Shown here: piece by piece, positions 35,495-43,419 of the stretch
Layout: each line of letters begins with the position of its first letter
How positions within the stretch are numbered: the stretch's first letter is position 1
Origin: Pseudomonadota bacterium
GTDB taxonomy: Bacteria; Chloroflexota; UBA6077; JAJPHF01
Assembly: GCA_021325365.1 (NCBI GenBank)
Contig: JAJPHF010000016.1
Span: 62,001 to 126,000, forward strand
DNA length: 64,000 nt
Reading direction: 5' to 3'
Program-made: the position numbers and the translations under genes
Notes under the pieces: generated by a model
Database searches by the model: none
What the model saw: only the letters and a program-made list of their open reading frames with translations
Told to the model about the DNA's origin: nothing

Positions 35495-36973
35495 ATGCCC
35501 CACCAATCGCTGGACGAGTTCATTGCGGCGGCCGACGCGGCGGGCGAGGTGCGCCACGTCGAGGGCGCCGACTGGGACCTAGAGGTCGGCTGCCTCGCCG
35601 AGCTGTCGTGCGAGATGGACGGGCCGCTGCTGCTGTTCGACGGCTTCGCGGGCTTCCCGCGCGGCTACCGCGTATCCACCAACTGCGTGCGCACGCCGCG
35701 GCGCTTCGCCCTGGCGATGGACTTCCCGCTCGACGCGCACCCCGTCGACCTCGTGCGGCTGTGGCGCGAGCGCCGGCAGCGCTTCCAGCCGCTCGCGCCC
35801 GTCGTCGTGCCGGACGGGCCGGTGTTGGAATGCCAGCAGCCGAGTGACGCCCTCGACGTGACGCGCTTTCCTGTGCCGCGCTGGCACGAGCACGACGGCG
35901 GGCGCTACCTCGGCACCGGCGACCTCGTCGTCGTGCGCGATCCGGACAGCGACTGGGTGAACGTCGGCGTCTACCGCGCCGCCATCGTCGCGCCGGACCG
36001 GCTCAGCATCTGGATCATCCGCCACAAGCACGGTCGCATCCTGGCCGAGAAATACTGGCAGCAGGGCCGCCCGGCGCCCGTCGCGCTGGTGCTCGGCTGC
36101 GACCCGCTCACCTGGTCGTGCGGCTACCTAGCGCCGCCGTTCGGGGTCTGCGAGTACGACTACGCCGGCGGGATGCACGGCCAGCCCCTGCCAGTGGTCG
36201 CGCTGCCGATGAGCGGCCTGCCCGTCCCGGCCCACGGCGAGATCGTCGTCGAGGGCGAGATCCCGCCGCCCGAGGAGGAATCGGTCCACGAGGGGCCGTT
36301 CGGCGAGTGGCCGGGCTACTACGCGCACGAGGGCAACGAGTGCGTGGTCCGCGTGCGGAACGTGTACCATCGTCGCGCGCCGATCCTGCTGGGCGAGCCG
36401 CCCCAGCGCCCGCTCGGGTCGTCGGCCTCGTGGGGCGTGCCGGCGATCACGGTGCAGCTCTGGGAGCACCTCGAGCGGAGCGGCATCACCGACGTGGCGG
36501 GCGTCTGGTCGTTCGGCAACACGCTGATGATGGTGATCGCGCTGCGCACGCGCTACGCCGGCCACGCCAAGCAGGCGCTGCTGGCAGCCGCCGGCCTCCG
36601 CAGCGGCGCCAGCATGTACAGCTACTACGTGGTCGTGGACGACGACGTGGACCCGTCGAACCTGAAGGAAGTGCTGTGGGCGATGCAGACGCGCTGCGAT
36701 CCGGCCACGGCCGTGGAGATCGTCCACGACGCCTGGACCTCGGACCTCGACCCGCGGCTGTCGCCCGCGAAGCGCGCCGCGGGCGACCTGACCGTCGGCC
36801 GGCTCCTGATCAACGCCTGCCGCCCCTACGCCTGGAAGGACCAGTACCCGCGCAGCAACGTCTCGTCGCCCCAGCTTCGCCACCAGATCACGACGAAGTA
36901 CCGCGACCTGCTCGACACCTTCAGCACACCCGCCAGCCGCGCACAGGCCATGTTCGACCCGCGCCTGCACTGA
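35495..36973 (+). CDS. UbiD-family prenylated-FMN decarboxylase (3)
   Basis: 492 aa; GGAGGAGAGC precedes the ATG, 15 bp after the SBP stop. The catalytic glutamates E266 and E271 are in EGPFGE, with an acidic insertion just before them. The N-terminus is of the same subtype as UbiD 2. It closes the co-oriented array SBP-UbiD-SBP-UbiD-SBP-UbiD. It may also accept or release CO2 in the carboxylating direction, as some UbiD enzymes do. No UbiX-type flavin prenyltransferase is nearby. Confidence 0.94.
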   Translation: MPHQSLDEFIAAADAAGEVRHVEGADWDLEVGCLAELSCEMDGPLLLFDGFAGFPRGYRVSTNCVRTPRRFALAMDFPLDAHPVDLVRLWRERRQRFQPLAPVVVPDGPVLECQQPSDALDVTRFPVPRWHEHDGGRYLGTGDLVVVRDPDSDWVNVGVYRAAIVAPDRLSIWIIRHKHGRILAEKYWQQGRPAPVALVLGCDPLTWSCGYLAPPFGVCEYDYAGGMHGQPLPVVALPMSGLPVPAHGEIVVEGEIPPPEEESVHEGPFGEWPGYYAHEGNECVVRVRNVYHRRAPILLGEPPQRPLGSSASWGVPAITVQLWEHLERSGITDVAGVWSFGNTLMMVIALRTRYAGHAKQALLAAAGLRSGASMYSYYVVVDDDVDPSNLKEVLWAMQTRCDPATAVEIVHDAWTSDLDPRLSPAKRAAGDLTVGRLLINACRPYAWKDQYPRSNVSSPQLRHQITTKYRDLLDTFSTPASRAQAMFDPRLH

Positions 36974-37060
36974 GGCGCCACTGGTCGAGCCTCGACCAGA
37001 CAGACCGGGCCTGGCCCCATCCTCAGCGCAGGCCTAGCTACCCGCTAAGCTCCACGGCGG

Positions 37061-38713
37061 CTACTGCCCGGCCGCGGGCGGCTCGTCGGGTAGCCCCTCG
37101 GGCTGCCAGGTGGGCACCAGCGGCGGATAGGACCACGCGGGCGCGGGGACCGGCCAGAACGGCAGCCAGAGCGGGCCGTTGGGCACGGGCGAGCCGAATA
37201 CGCCGGGCGCTGGCGCCCACGCGCCGGCGAGCGGCAGCGGCGCCGCGGGTACGCCCGCTCGACTCACGCTGCTCGGTGCAGGGCTGCTGCCCAACGGTGG
37301 GGCAACGGCGCCGGCGCTGGCGACGCTCGCGGGCGCGGACAGCGCCGAGGCTGGCGCGGCCACCGCGGCGGGCGGCGCTGCCACGACCTGACCGCCACCT
37401 GCCGTGCTGGGCGCAGCCAGGGCTGGCGCCGCTGTGGACTGGCCGCCCGCAACCGCGCTGGGGGCGACGACGGCTGGCGCAGGCACGGCCGGCGCCACCG
37501 CGGCCGTTGTGCTGGCCGCGGTGCCCGGCACGCTTGGTGCGGCTGGCGCGGCTGGCGGCGGCTCGGGCGGGAAAGCGGAGGCGCCGCCGCCGACAAAGGT
37601 CGGCCAAGGCCCGCACGCGTCGGTCACCGTCAGGACCACCGTGGCCGGCTGGGTGGCCACCGCCTTGCGGATGAAGAAGCTAAAGGTCGCGGGCGTCCCC
37701 GGCGGGAGGATGTTCGAGGGGACCGTGATGCTCGTCCCCCCGGCGTCCTGCACGACGGCGCCCGTGGCGCTCGTGAACTGGATGGCTAACAGGTGATTGA
37801 TCGGCGTTGAGGTGTTGGTGTTGGCGCGGAGCGTGGCCTGCAGCCGCCCGGAGCCGGCCGGCGCGACCGTCACGCCCACGTTCGGGCGAGTGGTGCAAAT
37901 GGCGCTGCCTTGTAGCGAAAAGGACCCGTTGAAGGTCGGCGGGGGGGTGCCCCCCACGATGTCCGTACCGACGCGCAGCCAATCCGGGTCCAGGTTTGCG
38001 TTGCGAATCCAGGCCTGGAGATCGCCCGTGAAGTTGGGCGGGCCGGGCGCCGACAGCCACAGGAACGTGCCGTTCGCCAGCTGCACCTGCGGGACGAAGA
38101 AGTAATGGTCGGCGGGCAACGTAAACGGCGAGGTGAGGGTCACGTCGATGCGCACCTCCTGGCCCGTGACGGTCCCCTCGCCCCCGGTGCGCTGGTTGGG
38201 AATCGGGTTGATGCCGTTGACCACCGAGTTCGCGGCCGAAAACGACTGATTCAGCAGCGTGGTCGTGAAGGACAGCGTGCCCGCGCTAGCCTGGCGCGAA
38301 TCGAAGGCCACGTCGGATGGCGAATTGTTGCGAGTGGGCACCCGCCCCGAGGGGGGATTGACCGAATCCTTGGGAAAGACGCGATAGATCTCTACAAGGA
38401 CGTCCCGAACTGAGCTGAGCGGCTGGCCAGTCGGTAGGAGGCCCGTGAAGCTAGCATTGGTGATCTGGTTGGGCGCGCTGAGAATGAAGTCGTCGCCCGG
38501 CTCGATTTCGATGGCGCTCCCGGACGGGAGGCGCGCGGCCATCGCCATGCGGCCGTCCGGCGCCCCGTTGTCGATGATGACGGCGGCGCTCGGCGCAGCG
38601 CTAACGCTGGCGAGGGGCTGAAGCGGCTCGAGGGCTCCCTCCGCGGGTCGTGGTGCGAGCAGGGCAAGCGGCACTACCACGCTCAGGACGAGAAGCGCTG
38701 GCTTGCGCCACAT
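37061..38713 (-). CDS. secreted protein with long Ala/Pro-rich C-terminal tail
   Basis: 550 aa from the ATG at 38713 (TGGAGGGG upstream, and the promoter lies just before). The ORF's earlier ATG at 38758 would fall upstream of the -10 and is rejected. A Sec signal peptide with cleavage near AEGA (about residue 26) precedes beta-rich domains to about residue 330. Then about 150 residues of almost pure Ala/Pro/Val repeats and a short Trp/Pro-rich end. No catalytic motif or sorting signal recognised. Probably an envelope-associated or extracellular matrix-type protein. Confidence 0.75.
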   Translation of the reverse strand: MWRKPALLVLSVVVPLALLAPRPAEGALEPLQPLASVSAAPSAAVIIDNGAPDGRMAMAARLPSGSAIEIEPGDDFILSAPNQITNASFTGLLPTGQPLSSVRDVLVEIYRVFPKDSVNPPSGRVPTRNNSPSDVAFDSRQASAGTLSFTTTLLNQSFSAANSVVNGINPIPNQRTGGEGTVTGQEVRIDVTLTSPFTLPADHYFFVPQVQLANGTFLWLSAPGPPNFTGDLQAWIRNANLDPDWLRVGTDIVGGTPPPTFNGSFSLQGSAICTTRPNVGVTVAPAGSGRLQATLRANTNTSTPINHLLAIQFTSATGAVVQDAGGTSITVPSNILPPGTPATFSFFIRKAVATQPATVVLTVTDACGPWPTFVGGGASAFPPEPPPAAPAAPSVPGTAASTTAAVAPAVPAPAVVAPSAVAGGQSTAAPALAAPSTAGGGQVVAAPPAAVAAPASALSAPASVASAGAVAPPLGSSPAPSSVSRAGVPAAPLPLAGAWAPAPGVFGSPVPNGPLWLPFWPVPAPAWSYPPLVPTWQPEGLPDEPPAAGQ

Positions 38714-38744
38714 CGTGCAACCCCTCCACATTGAGATGGTGCCC

Positions 38745-38772
38745 AGTATAGTTCGCAATTGGCATTTGTCAA
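38745..38772 (-). promoter_or_regulatory. sigma-70-type promoter of the secreted-protein gene
   Basis: TTGACA (38767-38772), a 16-bp spacer and TATACT (38745-38750) on the minus strand, the best consensus match in the window. The ATG at 38713 is about 30 nt downstream. Confidence 0.75.
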
Positions 38773-38805
38773 TAGGCAGCCACCGCTGGCGGGCGTCAGT
38801 AGCGG

Positions 38806-38814
38806 TGGTAGAAT
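38806..38814 (+). promoter_or_regulatory. extended -10 promoter of the VOC gene
   Basis: TGgTAGAAT, identical to the element at 3446-3454. The ATG at 38894 is 80 nt downstream. Confidence 0.5.
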
Positions 38815-38893
38815 ACCCCTGCTGGCATCACGACGAGCGCAGGCAGGCCCGCGCCGACTGGCCACCGTGGGCGCAGGCTCAAGGAGCAGCCAC

Positions 38894-39334
38894 ATGCAGC
38901 CCCTGAACGGCGTGAATCACATCGCCATTCTCACTGCCGACATGGACCGCTTCATCCGCTTCTACCAGGAAGCCTTCGACGCCCGGGTCGTCTCCGACAA
39001 TCCCAAGCACCTGGGCCGCGAGGGCGAGCGGATGGTCATTATGTCGCTGGGCGGGCCGAGCGACTTTAACGTCTTCCAGGTGCCTGGAAACACGCAGGCC
39101 CGCGTGCAGACGCCGATGTTCGGCCGGGGCCGGCTCGATCACTTCGGCCTGAACGCCAGCAGCCGCGAGGCATTCGAAGATATCCGCCAGCGCCTGATCC
39201 GCCTGGGCGCCAGCGACGGCACCATCACCGACTTCGGGCGGCAGCTGAGCGTCTTCTTCCGCGACCCCGACGGCCTCGAAGCCGAGGTACTATGGATTAA
39301 GGACGAGGCCGCGCTTGCCGAGACCCGCGCCTGA
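38894..39334 (+). CDS. VOC/glyoxalase-family metalloprotein
   Basis: 146-aa vicinal-oxygen-chelate protein with two beta-alpha-beta-beta-beta modules. Candidate metal ligands are H9 (NHIAIL), H83 (LDHFGL) and E131 (DPDGLEAE), the standard pattern for glyoxalase I, extradiol dioxygenases and fosfomycin-resistance-type transferases. Size is that of a single-chain glyoxalase-type enzyme. AAGGAG precedes the ATG at 38894. The ABM-domain gene follows 226 bp downstream and may be cotranscribed. Substrate not identifiable. Confidence 0.85.
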   Translation: MQPLNGVNHIAILTADMDRFIRFYQEAFDARVVSDNPKHLGREGERMVIMSLGGPSDFNVFQVPGNTQARVQTPMFGRGRLDHFGLNASSREAFEDIRQRLIRLGASDGTITDFGRQLSVFFRDPDGLEAEVLWIKDEAALAETRA

Positions 39335-39560
39335 GCAGGGCGCTTGGCCCCGGCGATCTGGCGCTCCGCCTGTCGGCGCCGCCGACGCGGCGCGGACCGC
39401 GTGCGAAGATTGGTCGTGCGGCGCGGCGGCAACGCTTGTAGGTCCCGCGCAGGCTGGCCGCGCTAGCCGAGTGAGCCCCGGCGCCGACGGCGTGGGCGGC
39501 GTCTGCCCACGCGCGGGACGCGCTGCGCTTCGCGCCGAACACCCTCGTGGGAGAACCACC

Positions 39561-39857
39561 ATGCTCACGTTTGGCCTAAGCTACGATGTCAAGCCGGAAC
39601 GGCAGCAAGAGTTCGAGGCCGTGACCGCCGATGCGATTCGCCTGATGCAGAACATGAAGGGCCACCGCGAAACGCGGCTCTTTCAGGACGTGAACCGCCG
39701 CAACTCGTACATGATCTACTCCGACTGGGACACGCGCGAGGACTTCGTGGCCTTCCTCAAGTCCCCTGAGTTCGCCCAGGCCCAAACGGCCGGCCGCGAC
39801 ATGCTGGAGTCCCGCCCCCGCCACCACGTCTACGAGCGCGCCAACTTCGAGATGTAG
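39561..39857 (+). CDS. ABM/Dabb-type small dimeric alpha-beta barrel protein
   Basis: 98-aa ferredoxin-like protein of the antibiotic-biosynthesis-monooxygenase type: an N-terminal strand (LTFGLSYDVKPE), a helix, the RRNSYMIYSDWDT strand pair and a C-terminal RHHVYERANF strand. Such proteins dimerise and act as cofactor-free monooxygenases, isomerases or heme-handling proteins. GGGAGA lies before the ATG at 39561. The 226 bp before it contains no other convincing gene. Role unknown. Confidence 0.75.
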   Translation: MLTFGLSYDVKPERQQEFEAVTADAIRLMQNMKGHRETRLFQDVNRRNSYMIYSDWDTREDFVAFLKSPEFAQAQTAGRDMLESRPRHHVYERANFEM

Positions 39858-39865
39858 GCTGGCTT

Positions 39866-39916
39866 CCCGGGTGGGCGTGCCGGTTTGACTACGTCAAACC
39901 GGCACGCCCACCCGGG
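39866..39916. repeat. perfect 24-bp-stem hairpin with TAC loop
   Basis: 24 nt (CCCGGGTGGGCGTGCCGGTTTGAC), TAC, then the exact reverse complement. It starts 9 bp after the ABM stop. The centre GACTACGTC resembles the GGCTACGCC centre of the hairpin at 49826-49860, so both may belong to one element class. Probably a strong bidirectional transcript-end structure. Confidence 0.85.
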
Positions 39917-39934
39917 CCAGATGCTTAGGTGCCG

Positions 39935-40426
39935 ATGTATCAGCTTGCGGTCTTCCTGCACGTCCTGGGCGCGATGGTATGGGTGGGCGGCATCATCTTT
40001 CTCGCGGCGGTGGCGGTGCCCGTGGCGCGGCGCTTCGAGCCGGCGACCCGCGCGCGCATCGTGAGCGAGGCCGGGCGGCAGTTTCGGCGGATCGGCTGGA
40101 CGACGCTCGCGGTGATGGTCGTCACGGGCGCCTACGCGGCGACGGTCCGCGGCGCGACCCTCCAGAACGTGCTCGACGGCACCTTCTGGGGAACCACCTT
40201 CGGTCGTACGCTCGCCGAGAAGCTGGTGCTGGTCGCGCTCATGGCCGCCGTGAGCTTCGTCCACGACTTCGTCGTCGGCCCCGCGGCCACCCGCGCGCAG
40301 GAGGCAGGGAAGGACACCGCGCGGCTCCGCCGGACCGCCGCCTGGCTCGCGCGCCTGACGGCGCTGCTGGCGCTCGGCGTGGTCTTCCTCGCGGTGCTGC
40401 TCGTGCGGCCGGGGCTGGGCGGCTAA
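39935..40426 (+). CDS. four-helix membrane protein, CopD/DUF4149-like
   Basis: 163 aa from the ATG at 39935 with AGGTG just upstream (GTG at 39929 is possible). Four membrane helices. The first carries a His (FLHVLGAMVWVGG), as in CopD copper-resistance and related heme/copper membrane domains; a second His lies in SFVHDFVVGP. The stop codon TAA (40424-40426) lies inside the left terminal repeat of a MITE-like element, so the last residues and stop may come from that insertion. Function inferred only. Confidence 0.75.
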   Translation: MYQLAVFLHVLGAMVWVGGIIFLAAVAVPVARRFEPATRARIVSEAGRQFRRIGWTTLAVMVVTGAYAATVRGATLQNVLDGTFWGTTFGRTLAEKLVLVALMAAVSFVHDFVVGPAATRAQEAGKDTARLRRTAAWLARLTALLALGVVFLAVLLVRPGLGG

Positions 40427-40546
40427 GCAGCTGGCCTTGGTTCCAGGGCATTTTTGGTTGCCGCCGTGAACGGCGGGCCGGCGTCTGGTCGCGTGGCCTG
40501 CCGTTCACGGCGGCAATGTTACGACGACCGAGGCCATCTGCTTAGC
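40422..40546. mobile_element. MITE-like 125-bp palindromic element, copy A
   Basis: Terminal inverted repeats begin GCTAAGCAG(C/A)TGGCC on both ends. Internally GCCGCCGTGAACGGCGGGCC (40460-40479) pairs with GGCCTGCCGTTCACGGCGGC (40495-40514). No ORF. Other copies are at 48836-48955 and 56988-57112. It supplies the TAA stop of the CopD-like gene. Confidence 0.8.
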
Positions 40547-40639
40547 ACGCGCAAGCGATCGGCACGCCGCGCCCCCGCGCCCGCGCCGCCCCGTACCGCC
40601 TCCTGACCACAACAGTTTTCGCGGGCCTCGAGCCATGAG

Positions 40640-40741
40640 GTAGGGCCGGGGCTCGTCCCCTGCCGCCCGGCCGACGCTGCCGATACCGTCCGATCGAGCG
40701 AACCCGTCGTGGGGTAGGGGCTCGTCCCCTGCCGCCCCCCC
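40640..40741. repeat. dispersed repeat R, copies 2 and 3 (inverted)
   Basis: 40640-40680 is the reverse complement of 8073-8113 with about two mismatches. 40714-40741 is a shorter copy (GTAGGGGCTCGTCCCCTGCCGCC). The rest of the gap to 40789 shows no gene. Confidence 0.7.
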
Positions 40742-40789
40742 GACTCTGTCCGGCACGATCATCCTGAAGACGGCTGTAGGCGCCGCGCG

Positions 40790-41428
40790 TCAAGTGCCCG
40801 TAAAGCTGGTGCTGTCGAGTGTGCTGAAACGGAAGTGCGGCCCCATCCCGGGGAGCACGGTGAGCTGGTACAGCGCGTACTCCTGCTGGTACGGCGTATC
40901 CGCATTCACGCCGTCGACCGGGATCACCACGTCGTAGCCGTAGAGGCGGGCGGCCGCTGTCGCCGTGTACAGGATCGCCACGTTGGTGGACGAGCCGGTG
41001 AGCACGAGCGTGCGAATGCCGCGCGGGGCGAGCAGCGCCTGCAAGTCGCCGCCGACGAACTTGTCGAAGCCGTCGGGATACAGCACGGGCTCGTCCGGGC
41101 GCCGGTTGAAGCCCTGCCAGACGTCGCCCAGGTCGGTCCCCCGCGCCGCTGCCGACACGGTGTAGGCGATGAAGACGCCGTGCTGGCGCGCCGTGTCGAG
41201 CAGGCGGCTGATGCCGGGCGCGATCTCGCGGCAGACCTGCTGCGGATCGTTGCAGCGCGTGCTCATGTCGAGCACCAGCACCGCCGTGGTCGCCGGATCG
41301 AGCGCCACGGGCGCGGTCTGGGGCAGCCCCGGCCCGGCCGTCTGTGCCGGTGGCCCGGCGACGGCTGGAGCTGCGCCAAGCAGGAGCGCCGCCAGCAGTC
41401 CCGCGAGTACCGCCCATCGCCCGCGCAT
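40790..41428 (-). CDS. exported isochorismatase-like protein lacking the catalytic cysteine
   Basis: 212 aa with a Sec signal peptide (cleavage near AVAG, about residue 25) and an isochorismatase/cysteine-hydrolase fold. The family triad is Asp-Lys-Cys. D54 (LVLDMS) and K123 (FDKFVGGDL) are present, but the nucleophile position in TGSSTNVAI is A151 (family TNVCV). It is therefore unlikely to hydrolyse amides by the usual mechanism; export is also unusual for this family. It follows the SBP at 41442 by 13 bp in the same operon, which suggests a binding or accessory role in the envelope. Confidence 0.85.
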   Translation of the reverse strand: MRGRWAVLAGLLAALLLGAAPAVAGPPAQTAGPGLPQTAPVALDPATTAVLVLDMSTRCNDPQQVCREIAPGISRLLDTARQHGVFIAYTVSAAARGTDLGDVWQGFNRRPDEPVLYPDGFDKFVGGDLQALLAPRGIRTLVLTGSSTNVAILYTATAAARLYGYDVVIPVDGVNADTPYQQEYALYQLTVLPGMGPHFRFSTLDSTSFTGT

Positions 41429-41441
41429 GTCTGCCCTCCTC

Positions 41442-42509
41442 TCAGCACTTGTACCCGTTCTTGCACTGAATGCCGAGCGCGCGCTGGGACTCGCGCAGCG
41501 GCGACAGGTCGGCGACCTCGTCGATCGTCACGTCGCGCATCTCCGGCGTGGCTTCCTTCTGCACGCGGATCCATTCGCGCAGGCCGGCCTCGGTCGCCCC
41601 GCCGGGGTCATCCGGGTCCATCACCTCCAGGAGCGCGATGACGCTCTCCCGGGCGATGTCGCGGTCGATCTGGAGCGCTTGGCTCACGATGTCGGCGCTG
41701 GTGTCCGGGTCCTGGCGCACGAACTGAATGCCGCGGATCATCGCCCGCATCCACGCTTCGAGCGTCGGGCGGCGCTCGCCCAGCATCGCCGTGTTCACTC
41801 CGTAGCCCGACCAGGGGATCGCCATGACCTTGAACGAGTTGGCGATGACCGTGAAGCCCTGCCGTCTCAGCTCCGCCGCCACGTCGGGGTTGTTGGCGCT
41901 GCCGACGATCTGGCCGCTCACCATGCCGGCGATGCGCGCGCTTTCGCCGCCCATCGGGAGGTAGTTCACCGACAGCGGGTCCACGCCCAGGTCCTTGACC
42001 ATCAGGCGCGTGGCCACGTCCTGGGAGTTGCCCACGCTCGCGATGCCGAGGGCCTGGCCCACGAGGTCGCGCGGCTGCTTGATGCGCTTCGGATCGACCG
42101 ACAGCTGGAACGTCGAGCTGCTGTAGGGGAAGAACACAGCGCGCGCGTCGGCGCCTTGCGCAGCCGCCAGCATCGCCCCGCTGTGCGTGGCGATGTCCAC
42201 CTCTTTGCTCAGCAGCGCGGTCGTGCTGGCGGTGGTAGACATCTCGACCGTCTGCTGCGCGATGCCCTCCTGCTGGAAAAAGCCCCGCGCCTCGGCGACA
42301 GAGATGGGCAGCATGTAGTTCATGTCGATCGTCGGGACGGCGACCTTCAGCTCCGTGGGCGCCGCGGCCGGCGCGGCCGGCGCGGCCGCCGCCGTCGAGG
42401 CCGCCGGGCCGGACGCTGGGGCGGGGGGCATGGGGGTCCCCGAGCGCGGGCCGCACGCCGCGCTCACGACGAGCGCTAGCGCGATCAGCGTGGTCCAATT
42501 GAGGCGCAT
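41442..42509 (-). CDS. ABC-type substrate-binding lipoprotein (NMT1-like)
   Basis: 355 aa. The signal peptide MRLNWTTLIALALVVSAAC ends in the lipobox SAAC, followed by a Pro/Ala/Gly linker to about residue 50. The mature type II binding fold begins LKVAVPTIDMNYMLPISVAEARGFF. GGATGGAG lies before the ATG at 42509. First gene of a two-gene operon with the exported isochorismatase-like protein. The C-terminus ends in a Cys- and Lys-containing tail (CKNGYKC), unusual for these proteins. Ligand unknown. Confidence 0.9.
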   Translation of the reverse strand: MRLNWTTLIALALVVSAACGPRSGTPMPPAPASGPAASTAAAAPAAPAAAPTELKVAVPTIDMNYMLPISVAEARGFFQQEGIAQQTVEMSTTASTTALLSKEVDIATHSGAMLAAAQGADARAVFFPYSSSTFQLSVDPKRIKQPRDLVGQALGIASVGNSQDVATRLMVKDLGVDPLSVNYLPMGGESARIAGMVSGQIVGSANNPDVAAELRRQGFTVIANSFKVMAIPWSGYGVNTAMLGERRPTLEAWMRAMIRGIQFVRQDPDTSADIVSQALQIDRDIARESVIALLEVMDPDDPGGATEAGLREWIRVQKEATPEMRDVTIDEVADLSPLRESQRALGIQCKNGYKC

Positions 42510-42685
42510 GATGGCTCCATCCGCCGCGGCTCAGCCGCGGGCGCCGTCGCGGCCCACGTTCGGCCGGGCCGCGAATGGCCTCGGTATGCCACCGCGACCC
42601 GACGGGTGTCAAGACGGCGCGGTGCCGATCTACTCAGGACCGGGTTCGGCGGCAGCGCGAATCGGCCGCCGCCGGCCGAGCAGGG

Positions 42686-42694
42686 TGCTAGAAT
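42686..42694 (+). promoter_or_regulatory. extended -10 promoter of the CDO-like cupin
   Basis: TGcTAGAAT, 50 nt upstream of the ATG at 42745. Confidence 0.5.
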
Positions 42695-42744
42695 GAGCAC
42701 ACCGGTCGGGGGCTCCCGGAGTGCGCGCCGCGAAGGAGGCAGGC

Positions 42745-43359
42745 ATGGCGACTGAGCAAGTTCGGACGCTGGAGCTGGGACCGCACTTCACGCGGTTCGT
42801 CGACGAGATGCGGGCGGCCTGGGCCGCCGGGCAGGATGCCACACTGCCCGAGCGCGGCCGGCGGCTGCTCGAAGCGCTGCTGCGGGAGACGCCGGCGGAC
42901 GAGGCGTGGGTCGCGGGCCTGCTGCGCGACCGCCCGGCGGCGCGCGAGCTGTACCGCGACCCGGATTTCGGCTTCCTGCAGATGGGGCACTTCCATCTCG
43001 CGGGCAACGGCGGCGCCCCGCACGACCACGGGCCCTACTGGGTGCTGTACGGCGTCTATCGCGGCGAGATCGCCATCAACAAGTATCGGCGCACCGACGG
43101 CAGCACCGGCACCGGCGCGACCGAGCTGGAGGTCGTGGAGACGGCACACCTGACGGCAGGCAGCGTGTTCCCCTACCTGCCGGGCGAGATTCACACCCCG
43201 CGCTCCCTCGATCCCAACGGCTCGATCGTCATGCGCTTCCTGAGTGGCGACGTGGACGCGATCGAGCGCTTCCGCTTCAAGCCGCTCGACGACGCGAACA
43301 CGCTCGTGCCGACCGAGCTGCCGAAGGCCGGCCGCTATCAGGCAGTCTTCGGACGGTAG
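42745..43359 (+). CDS. cysteine-dioxygenase-like cupin
   Basis: 204-aa single cupin of the CDO/3-mercaptopropionate dioxygenase type. Three candidate iron ligands are visible: H93-x-H95 (APHDHGPYW) and H150 (GEIHTP). Thiol dioxygenases add O2 to a small thiol carboxylate to give a sulfinate. The substrate here may be a thiol or another carboxylate, since the cysteine-binding residues cannot be judged by eye. AAGGAGGC precedes the ATG; GTG at 42721 is in frame but has no site. Monocistronic, ended by a 36-bp palindrome. Confidence 0.82.
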   Translation: MATEQVRTLELGPHFTRFVDEMRAAWAAGQDATLPERGRRLLEALLRETPADEAWVAGLLRDRPAARELYRDPDFGFLQMGHFHLAGNGGAPHDHGPYWVLYGVYRGEIAINKYRRTDGSTGTGATELEVVETAHLTAGSVFPYLPGEIHTPRSLDPNGSIVMRFLSGDVDAIERFRFKPLDDANTLVPTELPKAGRYQAVFGR

Positions 43360-43362
43360 CCG

Positions 43363-43398
43363 CCCAGCCGGTGGGCGCCGCGGCGCCCACCGGCTGGG
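43363..43398. terminator. 36-bp perfect palindrome between convergent genes
   Basis: 18 bp (CCCAGCCGGTGGGCGCCG) followed at once by the exact reverse complement, between the cupin stop and the convergent amidohydrolase stop. Likely a bidirectional terminator, without a clear T-tract. Confidence 0.6.
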
Positions 43399-43419
43399 TC
43401 AGGATTACCCCTGCTAGCC

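Noticed and set aside
36118..37674. 518-codon plus-strand frame running from UbiD 3 into the secreted-protein gene
   Set aside because: Arg/Pro/Ala shadow product; UbiD catalytic motifs are in the other plus-strand frame.
38714..38758. ATG at 38758 as start of the secreted protein
   Set aside because: It would place the start upstream of the -10 box at 38745-38750; the ATG at 38713 has TGGAGGGG and begins a normal signal peptide.
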